A stretch of DNA of 64,000 bases from Neorhizobium sp. NCHU2750 (GTDB taxonomy: Bacteria > Pseudomonadota > Alphaproteobacteria > Rhizobiales > Rhizobiaceae). Below are positions 35,165 through 41,971 of the stretch, piece after piece. Position numbers and translations under genes: made by a program. Location of the stretch: assembly GCF_003597675.1 (NCBI RefSeq), contig NZ_CP030828.1, forward strand, positions 570,001 to 634,000, written 5' to 3'. The notes under the pieces were generated by a model. It did no database searches. It was not told where the DNA came from and was given only the letters and a program-made list of their open reading frames with translations. Each line of letters starts with the position of its first letter. The stretch's first letter is position 1.

Positions 35165-36123
35165 CCGCAGCCAATACGATACGCGTCATCGCGCTGCATG
35201 CTGCGGTGCTGGCGGCACTGTTTTTCGTCCAGTTCATCCTGCCGGATTATCATTATCTGGCGATGACCCGGGTCATGGTTCTGGCTGTCTATGCCATGGG
35301 CTATAACATGCTGTTCGGCTATACCGGGTTGCTCAGCCTCGGCCACGCCATGTTCTTCGCCGCCGGTCTCTATGGCGCGGGCATGATAGCCTATTATACG
35401 GATCTCGGCGTACCGCTCGCCTTCCTGATCGGTATCGGCTGCGGTGCGCTCCTGTCGCTGGTGATCGGGCTCATCGCACTGCGCACTACCGGCGTGGCCT
35501 TCATGATCGTCACCATGATGTTTGCTCAGGTGGCTTTCCTGACGACGACCTATTTTACCGATTACACCCGCGGTGAAGAGGGGCTGACGATGCCGACGAC
35601 AGCCCGCAGTTTCGATCTTCTGGGGCTGCATGCCGATCTTACCAATGCCACGCTGCGCTATAATCTCGCGCTCGGAATGCTTGCCATCGCGCTCGTGGTG
35701 ATCCTTTTCATCGCAAGAGGTCCGATGGGCCGAGTGCTGATCGCCATCCGTGAAAACGAACCGCGTACTCTGATGCTGGGCTTCGATACGTTCCGCGCCA
35801 AGCTCGGTGCACTCGTCGTCTCCGGCACAATCTCGGCGATGGCAGGGGCCGCCTATGGCCTGCTGTTTGCCTATATCGGCGCGGGCTTTGCCTCCATTCA
35901 ATATTCGATCGAAGCGCTGCTTTTCACCCTTCTCGGCGGTGCGGGGACAGTGCTCGGCCCGCTTCTCGGCACGATCGTGATGTTCTACATGATCGATATC
36001 GCCAGCGAGTATACGGAAGCCTATCTGCTCGTCACCGGGGTGGCGCTGGTGCTGCTCGTCCTCTTCTTCCCGAAGGGCATTCTCGGAACGATCCGCGAAA
36101 GGTGGTTGCCATGGCTCCCGTGA
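35161..36123 (+). CDS. Branched-chain-type ABC permease, LivM family
   Basis: A 320-residue permease with about ten helices; LivM motifs MGYNMLFGYTGLLSLGHAMF (~43-62) and AIRENEPRTLMLGFDT (~197-212). ATGA overlap with LivH upstream and a 13-base overlap with the LivG-type ATPase downstream show tight translational coupling. It forms the channel with the LivH protein. Confidence 0.9.
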   Translation: MTAANTIRVIALHAAVLAALFFVQFILPDYHYLAMTRVMVLAVYAMGYNMLFGYTGLLSLGHAMFFAAGLYGAGMIAYYTDLGVPLAFLIGIGCGALLSLVIGLIALRTTGVAFMIVTMMFAQVAFLTTTYFTDYTRGEEGLTMPTTARSFDLLGLHADLTNATLRYNLALGMLAIALVVILFIARGPMGRVLIAIRENEPRTLMLGFDTFRAKLGALVVSGTISAMAGAAYGLLFAYIGAGFASIQYSIEALLFTLLGGAGTVLGPLLGTIVMFYMIDIASEYTEAYLLVTGVALVLLVLFFPKGILGTIRERWLPWLP

Positions 36124-36845
36124 CGCTGCTTTCGACCAAGGGGCTCAGCCGTCGGTTCGGTGGATTGAAGGCGGTCAACGACGTCGATTTTTCCATCCGC
36201 GAGGGAGAGATCCGCGCGTTGATCGGCCCGAACGGCGCGGGCAAGACCACTTTCGTCTCGCTGCTTTCCGGCCGCATATCGCCGAGTGGCGGCTCGATCG
36301 AATTCCTCGGAAAGGACATTACCGGCAGGCCCGCCCACAAGCGCGTGCGCGATGGCATCGCCTATACGTTCCAGATCACCAGCATCTATCCGATGCTCAG
36401 CGTGTTCGACAACGTTGCCCTGTCTGCCCAGAGCACGTTGCAACGCAAATCCGGTTCCAGCAGTGCGGCCATCGCCAAAAAGGCAATCGCGGCACTCGAC
36501 CGCGTGGGTTTGACGGACCGTTTGGGGGACAAGGCTGGCACCATGTCCTACGGCCATCAGCGATTGCTCGAAGTGGCCATGGGGCTGGCGCTGGAACCGA
36601 AACTCCTGATCCTCGATGAACCGACGCAGGGGCTTTCAGATGGCGAGATCGACAATTTCTGCCGGTTGGTGAAGGGTATAGCTCGATCGGCAACCGTACT
36701 CCTGATCGAGCATAACATGCCGGTCGTGATGCAGCTTGCCGATACGATCACGGTGCTCAATTACGGCGAAATTCTCGCGGAGGGACCGCCCGCCGATATT
36801 CGTGCCAATTCGGCCGTCCAGGCCGCCTATCTGGGGACTGGCTGA
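36111..36845 (+). CDS. Branched-chain-type ABC ATPase, LivG family
   Basis: A 244-residue ATPase starting at ATG 36111 (MAPVTLLSTKGLSRRFGG). Walker A GPNGAGKTT, Q-loop ITSIYPMLSVFDNVALSAQ, signature MSYGHQRLLEVAMGLAL and Walker B LLILDEPTQGLSD. The signature is the LivG-type SYGxQR rather than LSGGQ. A GTG at 36102 is an alternative start. Pairs with LivF, whose gene starts one base after this stop. Confidence 0.9.
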   Translation: MAPVTLLSTKGLSRRFGGLKAVNDVDFSIREGEIRALIGPNGAGKTTFVSLLSGRISPSGGSIEFLGKDITGRPAHKRVRDGIAYTFQITSIYPMLSVFDNVALSAQSTLQRKSGSSSAAIAKKAIAALDRVGLTDRLGDKAGTMSYGHQRLLEVAMGLALEPKLLILDEPTQGLSDGEIDNFCRLVKGIARSATVLLIEHNMPVVMQLADTITVLNYGEILAEGPPADIRANSAVQAAYLGTG

Positions 36846-36846
36846 C

Positions 36847-37545
36847 ATGTTGGAGATCGACAATCTCGACGTCTATCATGGCAATAGCCAGACCCTCAAA
36901 GGCATGTCGCTGAGCTTGAACAAGGGGGAGGTGCTCTGCCTTCTGGGGCGCAATGGCGCGGGCAAGACGACGACGCTGCGCGCCATCATGGGGCTGGCGC
37001 GTGCAAAGGGCGGCAGCATCCGTTTCGATGGCAAGGAGATATCGGGACTGCCTGCTCACGAAGTTCCCCGTCGCGGCATCGGTTATGTGCCGCAAGGACG
37101 ACGTCTGTTTTCCGAGTTGACGGTGCGCGAAAACCTGGAAATCGGCCTGATGACGCGCAACAGCCCCCGTCACGTACTGGACGAAGCACTGGCTCTTTTT
37201 CCGCGGCTTCAGGAGCGGCTTTCTCAGGTGTCGGGCACGCTGTCCGGCGGTGAGCAGCAGATGCTCGCAACCGCGCGCGCCATGTGCGTCGATCCGTCGG
37301 TCATCCTGCTGGATGAGCCGACGGAAGGGCTGATGCCGTCGATGATCGCCACCATCCGCGATGTGGTGGTGACGCTGCGCGACCGCGGCAAGGCCATATT
37401 GCTCGTCGAGCAGCGCGTCGAGGCGGTTCTATCCGTCGCCGATCGTGTTTGCTTCGTCGAAAACGGCAAGGCGCAGGCGATCCTGCCGGTTCAGGCGCTG
37501 AAGGACGACCCTTCACTGCTGTCCCGCTATGTCGGTGTCGGATAA
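36847..37545 (+). CDS. Branched-chain-type ABC ATPase, LivF family
   Basis: A 232-residue ATPase: LEIDNLDVYHGNSQTLKGMS start, Walker A GRNGAGKTTTLRAIMG, GYVPQGRRLFSELTVRENL (LivF-type Q-loop), signature LSGGEQQMLATARAM, Walker B VILLDEPTEGL. It completes the importer and converges with the MarR gene two bases away. Confidence 0.9.
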   Translation: MLEIDNLDVYHGNSQTLKGMSLSLNKGEVLCLLGRNGAGKTTTLRAIMGLARAKGGSIRFDGKEISGLPAHEVPRRGIGYVPQGRRLFSELTVRENLEIGLMTRNSPRHVLDEALALFPRLQERLSQVSGTLSGGEQQMLATARAMCVDPSVILLDEPTEGLMPSMIATIRDVVVTLRDRGKAILLVEQRVEAVLSVADRVCFVENGKAQAILPVQALKDDPSLLSRYVGVG

Positions 37546-37547
37546 TG

Positions 37548-37982
37548 TCAGGTGATCTTGCGCAGCAGTTCGATGAACATCATGCGCTCAGCCGATGTCA
37601 GAGGGTTGAGCGTGTTCTCGGTTGCCGTGACGGCAGCGGAAAGGTTTGCCGCGATGATGGCGTGGCCGGGCTCGGTGAGCTTCAGCACAAGTCGGCGGCC
37701 GTCATTCGGGTCAGGGGCGGTGCGGATGAAGCCGCGTTTGACCATACGGTCGACGACGCCCTTGATGGTCGCGACATCCATGGCCGTTTCCCGGCCAAGC
37801 TGGTTCTGGGAACACGGTTCGATCTGGCGGAGTTTGGTCAAGGCCGCCCATTGTGTCGTGGTCAGCTTGTCGCCGATCAGCGAGTTGAAAATGGCAACGT
37901 GCCGCTGGTTCGCCTGGCGCAGGAAAAAGCCGATCTGCTGGTCGACCTCATAGTCGGTCGTATCGGATCGTTTGTCATCCAT
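37548..37982 (-). CDS. MarR-family regulator, candidate controller of the heterocycle regulon
   Basis: A 144-residue MarR protein (MDDKRSDTTDYEVDQQIGFF). The winged helix is TTTQWAALTKLRQIEPCSQNQ then LGRETAMDVATIKGVVDRM (recognition helix) and GFIRTAPDPNDGRRLVLKLT (wing). It is divergent from the Hnr-like gene across a region with a TTTGTATACGAA operator. The nicotinate regulators NicR (P. putida) and BpsR (Bordetella) are MarR proteins responding to 6-hydroxynicotinate, so an analogous role is plausible. No other regulator gene lies between 25.5 and 45.8 kb, which makes it the default candidate for the shared palindromes. Confidence 0.85.
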   Translation of the reverse strand: MDDKRSDTTDYEVDQQIGFFLRQANQRHVAIFNSLIGDKLTTTQWAALTKLRQIEPCSQNQLGRETAMDVATIKGVVDRMVKRGFIRTAPDPNDGRRLVLKLTEPGHAIIAANLSAAVTATENTLNPLTSAERMMFIELLRKIT

Positions 37983-38316
37983 CGTTTCGAATTCCTGACG
38001 TATCGCGCTGCGGCCGTGCCTGATCTGCGGCTTCGTTCATCGAAAGGGGTTTAGCCCGCCACCTGGAATTGTCAATCTGGAGGACTGAAGTCGCTGGCTT
38101 GGCAGGCGATGTGGAAAATGAGCGGTGGCTGTCCGTCACGGCTGGGCATATGCTGCATGCGACAATGAGAGCGAGCGAAGGTCGGCTTGACAGGGCGGGG
38201 AAGTCAATCGATACTCATTTGTATACGAACGAAAATCATCTCGATCATAACGCGTTTCTACCGCGCTGCATCCGATGGATCCATCTGATGCGCCGGTCCT
38301 CGGGAAGGAGATTTCC
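37983..38316. promoter_or_regulatory. marR-hnr divergent region with promoter and TTTGTA-TACGAA operator
   Basis: Plus-strand promoter: TTGACA at 38187-38192, 17 bases, GATACT at 38210-38215, then the palindrome TTTGTATACGAA at 38218-38229 over the expected start site, centre 36 bases from the -35 start. A leader of roughly 95 bases leads to AAGGAG at 38305-38310 and the TTG start at 38317. The left part (37983-38150) should hold the marR promoter; nothing else is recognisable there. Confidence 0.65.
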
Positions 38317-39810
38317 TTGGTCAAGCAACAGGTCGAAAGCACGCTGAACGGCAAGATCCGCTGCGATGCCTGTCCGGTGATGTGCTACATCGCCGATGGC
38401 CGCTCGGGCGCCTGCGATCGGTATGCGAATGTTGCCGGCGATCTGATCCGGGTCGATCCGCTGACGATCATCGAAGCGAGCGAAGCCGAGGGCGGCAAGG
38501 TTGTTCCCTTCCTGCCGGCCGGCGGTGCAGGGGACTGGGATGGCGAGATCGTCCAGTCGCGCCACGATTTCGTCACTGCCGTCGGGGCGGGAACGACCTA
38601 TCCGGACTACAAGCCGGCTCCCTTCATCGTCTCCCGCAGGGAAAACGGCGTCGACATGGTCACCGTCGTGACCGAGGGCATATTCAGCTATTGCGGCGTC
38701 AAGGTGAAGATCGACACCGACCGGTTCCTTGGCCCGGAATCGGCGCCCGTCAGGGTCGATGGCGAGCCGATCGGCCATGTCATGACCAGCGAATACGGGT
38801 CGCAGATGCTGTCGCTTGGTGGCGTGCATCACCTGACCGGTGGCTCCAAGAAAGAGGGGCGAGTCACATGCGACAGCCTCTTAAGGCTCTGTAATCGCGA
38901 ATCCGTCGAGATGACCATCGACGGAGGGTCCACATTGGTCGTCGCAGCCGGCAAGGCCCCCATCATCAACGGCGAGCAGGAATACCGCATGCGCGTCGGC
39001 TGTGGTTCGGCGACGATCGGCATGTTCGCCCGCCAGTGGCTCGGCCATGTCGACGAGGTCGTCGTTGTCGACGACCACATTACCGGCGTGCTTTCTGAAC
39101 ATCAGGCCGGCAAATTGCTCGACATTCCGCCGACCGGCATCAGGATCAAGGGCCGCCGCTCGACGCCCGGTCGTTATTTCCAGGTGGCTGAACCCGGAAC
39201 AGGCTGGGGCGGCACGAACATCACGGATCCGCTTTCCATCCTCGGCGATTTCGATGCGAAGACCGCCTATCCCGGCCTTCGCATGCTGATGGTGTCCACC
39301 ACCGGCGAGCAATACGGCTATTACATTCTCGACGGCAATCTGCAGCCGGTTCTGCAGACGGTACTTCCGCCGGCGTTGCAGCAGTCGGTGGAGGTGATTG
39401 AGGAAAATTGCGAACCGGCGCTGGCGTCCGTGCTTTTCATCGGCGGTGCTGGGGGAAGCCTCAGGGCCGGCGTCACCAACAATCCGGTGCGGCTGACCCG
39501 CTCGGTCAAGGATGCGCTGACCCATGTGTCCTGCGGCGGAGCGCAGGCCTATGTCTGGCCGGGCGGCGGTATTACGGTAATGGCCGATGTGATGGACATG
39601 CCGACCAATTCCTTCGGCTATGTTCCGACACCGGCGCTGGTCGCTCCGATCGAGTTCACAATGCGTCTGTCGGATTACGAGGCGCTGGGCGGGCATATGG
39701 AGGCCGTCGTACCGATCGAACAGGCTGTGGCCCTGGCCGAGCGCAAGATCGGCCCCGTCTCGTCTGGTGCATGGCCGACCGATGTTCGCAATTTTCGCTG
39801 GGACGGCTGA
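38317..39810 (+). CDS. 6-hydroxynicotinate reductase-like iron-sulfur protein (Hnr family)
   Basis: A 497-residue cytoplasmic protein. The N-terminus has a cluster-binding cysteine pattern, Cys16, Cys19, Cys23 and Cys33 (RCDACPVMCY, GACDRY). Other landmarks: FSYCGVKVKIDTDRFLG, GGVHHLTGGSKKEGR, GGTNITDPLSIL and a C-terminal GGITVMADVMDMP. I recognise it as the family named after Eubacterium barkeri Hnr, a ~54-kDa iron-sulfur flavoprotein that reduces 6-hydroxynicotinate to 1,4,5,6-tetrahydro-6-oxonicotinate with ferredoxin; that name is from memory. TTG 38317 is preferred because it follows AAGGAG by six bases; an ATG at 38275 has no ribosome site. It fits between the NicAB-like hydroxylase and ring-opening steps. 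Confidence 0.75.
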   Translation: MVKQQVESTLNGKIRCDACPVMCYIADGRSGACDRYANVAGDLIRVDPLTIIEASEAEGGKVVPFLPAGGAGDWDGEIVQSRHDFVTAVGAGTTYPDYKPAPFIVSRRENGVDMVTVVTEGIFSYCGVKVKIDTDRFLGPESAPVRVDGEPIGHVMTSEYGSQMLSLGGVHHLTGGSKKEGRVTCDSLLRLCNRESVEMTIDGGSTLVVAAGKAPIINGEQEYRMRVGCGSATIGMFARQWLGHVDEVVVVDDHITGVLSEHQAGKLLDIPPTGIRIKGRRSTPGRYFQVAEPGTGWGGTNITDPLSILGDFDAKTAYPGLRMLMVSTTGEQYGYYILDGNLQPVLQTVLPPALQQSVEVIEENCEPALASVLFIGGAGGSLRAGVTNNPVRLTRSVKDALTHVSCGGAQAYVWPGGGITVMADVMDMPTNSFGYVPTPALVAPIEFTMRLSDYEALGGHMEAVVPIEQAVALAERKIGPVSSGAWPTDVRNFRWDG

Positions 39811-39829
39811 GACGAGCAGGGAGGTGGCT

Positions 39830-40777
39830 GTGACAGGCGCAAAGGCCTTTTATCTCGATGGAGATGCTGGCGGCAGGCTGCACCTGCAGCACGGCCCGAT
39901 CGATCTCGTCATCGGGGTGGACAGTCTTTCGGCGCGTGCCCGTGATCATCGAGGCGCGGCCTACAAAGCCGCTCACGCTCGGTTCGCGACGATCCTCGAA
40001 GAGTTGGTGTCTGAACTGCCATTGCTGAAACAGCCGGCAATGCGCGGAGGACAGGTGCCCAATGGAGTGACAGCGCGTCGGATGTTTGCAGCCGTCCTGC
40101 CTTTTGCCGACAGCCATTTCATCACGCCCATGGCTGCAGTCGCGGGTTCTGTCGCAGACGAGATCCTCGCTGCAATGCTTCAGGTCTTTCCTGCCGGCGA
40201 CCGCCCGTCGCGCATCTATGTCAACAACGGCGGTGATATCGCCCTGCATCTTGATCCCGGCGCGGAATACCGGATCCGCATGGCGCGGGAGGATAATGTC
40301 GCCCTTGGCGACGTTCTCGTCAGCCATGGCGACGAAAGCCGCGGTATCGCCACAAGCGGCCGCGGGGGACGAAGCCTTTCTATGGGCATTGCCGATTCAG
40401 TCACCGTGATTGCTGCCAACGCCGCGTCTGCAGACGCCGCAGCGACCCTCATCGCCAACGCCGTCGATCTGCCGGATCATCCGTCGATCACGCGATGCCG
40501 TGCGGTCGATGTCGTTGACGACAGCGATCTCGGGGAGCGGCTAGTGGTGACTGGATGTGGACCACTTCTCGCCGAAGACGTCGATGTCGCTCTGGCGGCC
40601 GGCCTTGACGAGGCGGAAGGCTTCATCGCTCGGGGCTTCATTCATCGCGCAGCCCTTTTTCTTGGCGGCGAGGGTCGGCTTGCCTCCGGCCCGCGCAATC
40701 TTGACAATCACTTTATGACACACACAAGCGGAGCATTGCCCCCATGCCTGAACCCGTTGTCCGCAAATATGCGCTAA
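39830..40777 (+). CDS. UPF0280 family protein (ApbE-like fold)
   Basis: About 315 residues from GTG 39830, five bases after GGGAGG. Visible landmarks are LQHGPIDLVIGVD, ADSHFITPMAAVAGSVADEIL (~96-116), IYVNNGGDIALHL (~138-150) and GIATSGRGGRSLSMGIADSV (~183-202), the pattern of UPF0280 proteins, distant relatives of the ApbE flavin transferases (compare NNGGDI with NxGGD in ApbE). It is directly between the Hnr-like gene (19-bp gap) and the AA_synth pair (34-bp overlap). If the Hnr-like enzyme carries covalent flavin, this would be the obvious candidate to attach it; that is a hypothesis. Confidence 0.8.
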   Translation: MTGAKAFYLDGDAGGRLHLQHGPIDLVIGVDSLSARARDHRGAAYKAAHARFATILEELVSELPLLKQPAMRGGQVPNGVTARRMFAAVLPFADSHFITPMAAVAGSVADEILAAMLQVFPAGDRPSRIYVNNGGDIALHLDPGAEYRIRMAREDNVALGDVLVSHGDESRGIATSGRGGRSLSMGIADSVTVIAANAASADAAATLIANAVDLPDHPSITRCRAVDVVDDSDLGERLVVTGCGPLLAEDVDVALAAGLDEAEGFIARGFIHRAALFLGGEGRLASGPRNLDNHFMTHTSGALPPCLNPLSANMR

Positions 40778-41325
40778 CCGTCGAAGAGATCTTTCATGAA
40801 GGCGGCAAGCCCGCCGATGTGCCGCTGAAGAAGGGCGTCATGCTGGCGGTGATCGAAAATCCGTTTGCCGGCAGCTATCACGAGGACATTGCCGGTTTCA
40901 TGAAGGATCTTGAGCCACTCGGCGTGTCGATGGCAAAGCGCCTGGCGGAAGCGCTGGGCGGTGCCGCCGTCATTGAAGGCTATGGCAAGGGCGCCATTGT
41001 CGGCCAGGCCGGCGAGCTTGAGCACGGAGCGCTCTGGCACGTGCCGGGCGGATATTCGATGCGGGAAGTTTTAGGGGACGCCAAGGCGATCGTACCTTCG
41101 ACCAAGAAGGTAGGCGGACCTGGCACGCGTCTCGATGTTCCGGTCACCCATATCAATGCCTCCTATGTTCGCAGCCATTTCGATGCGATGGAAGTCGGTA
41201 TTCCCGACGCGCCGCGCGCTGGCGAAATCGTCCTGGCTCTGGTGATGACCACCGGCGCCCGCGTCCACGCACGCGTCGGGGGCCTCAAGGCCGAGGACAT
41301 CAAGGGTGAGGACGGACTGCGGTGA
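40744..41325 (+). CDS. 'Amino acid synthesis' family protein (PF06684), copy 1
   Basis: A 193-residue cytoplasmic protein, start MPEPVVRKYALTVEEIFHEG. It contains AVIENPFAGSYHEDIAGFM, EGYGKGAIVGQAGELEHGAL, and a C-terminal INASYVRSHFDAMEVGIPDAPRAGE; these blocks match PF06684, whose name does not reflect a proven function. It overlaps the UPF0280 gene by 34 bases and the second copy by GTGA. Two adjacent, diverged copies suggest a heterodimer. Position in a heterocycle-degradation operon suggests a hydrolase or isomerase on a cyclic amide, unproven. Confidence 0.8.
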   Translation: MPEPVVRKYALTVEEIFHEGGKPADVPLKKGVMLAVIENPFAGSYHEDIAGFMKDLEPLGVSMAKRLAEALGGAAVIEGYGKGAIVGQAGELEHGALWHVPGGYSMREVLGDAKAIVPSTKKVGGPGTRLDVPVTHINASYVRSHFDAMEVGIPDAPRAGEIVLALVMTTGARVHARVGGLKAEDIKGEDGLR

Positions 41326-41906
41326 GCGCCGAAATCCGCAAGATCACCGTGGTGCTGGAGGAAGTGCTGAGGGAGGCCGGCGAACCGGTTTCGCCACCAA
41401 CGCGGCGTGCGGCAGCGATGGCCGTCATCCGCAATCCGTTTGCCGGTCGTTACGAGAAGGATCTCTCCGAATTGATCGATCAGGGCGCGGAATTGGGCGG
41501 TATCCTGACGGCCAGATGCATTGAGGCCCTCGGTATCGAGCCATCGCAGGCCGAAAGCTATGGCAAGGGGGCACTGGTGGGGGAAGATGGCGAGCTTGAA
41601 CATGCTGCCGCGCTCTTGCATCCGGCAATGGGCAAGCCGGTGCGTGACGCGCTGGGCGGTGGCGCGGCGCTCATTCCATCCTCCAAGGCGCGCGGTCCGA
41701 TGGGTATGGCCTTTAATATCCCTCTCGGCCACAGGCACGCGGCATTCGTGCGCTCGCATTTCGATGGCATGGTGGTGAAGGTCAGTGATGCACCCCGTGC
41801 GAACGAAATTGTCGTAGCGGTGGCCGTGACGGATAGCGGTCGGCCGCATCCGCGTATCGGCGGGCTGGCGAAAGAGGATGTCGTCGGCAAAGATGGGTTG
41901 CGTTGA
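41322..41906 (+). CDS. 'Amino acid synthesis' family protein (PF06684), copy 2
   Basis: A 194-residue paralogue of the preceding protein (shared NPFAG-Y, YGKGALVGEDGELEHAAALLHP, FVRSHFDGMVVKVSDAPRANE blocks). It starts at GTG 41322, overlapping the first copy's stop. Differences concentrate around residues 50-70 (GGILTARCIEALG against SMAKRLAEALG), leaving conserved Tyr-Gly-Lys and Glu-His positions in both. It ends 65 bases before the HyuA gene, which has its own operator-promoter, so hnr-UPF0280-AA_synth-AA_synth form one unit. Confidence 0.8.
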   Translation: MSAEIRKITVVLEEVLREAGEPVSPPTRRAAAMAVIRNPFAGRYEKDLSELIDQGAELGGILTARCIEALGIEPSQAESYGKGALVGEDGELEHAAALLHPAMGKPVRDALGGGAALIPSSKARGPMGMAFNIPLGHRHAAFVRSHFDGMVVKVSDAPRANEIVVAVAVTDSGRPHPRIGGLAKEDVVGKDGLR

Positions 41907-41922
41907 TCGGTCGGCAGATCGC

Positions 41923-41965
41923 TTGACAGCCTCATGTCGTCAACGCAAATTCATTCGTATACTAA
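41923..41965 (+). promoter_or_regulatory. hyuA promoter with TTCGTA-TACTAA operator
   Basis: TTGACA at 41923-41928, 17 bases, CAAATT at 41946-41951, then TTCGTATACTAA at 41954-41965. The palindrome centre is 36 bases from the -35 start, as in the hnr and fpr promoters. The predicted start site lies inside the palindrome only ~12 bases from ATG 41972, so the mRNA leader is very short. Confidence 0.65.
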
Positions 41966-41971
41966 TAAATA

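Noticed and set aside
38317-41906. Barbiturase or cyanuric acid hydrolase pathway
   Set aside because: Considered because of the ureido genes nearby, but no protein shows the three-repeat barbiturase/AtzD pattern; the sequence at 38.3-39.8 kb is Hnr-like.
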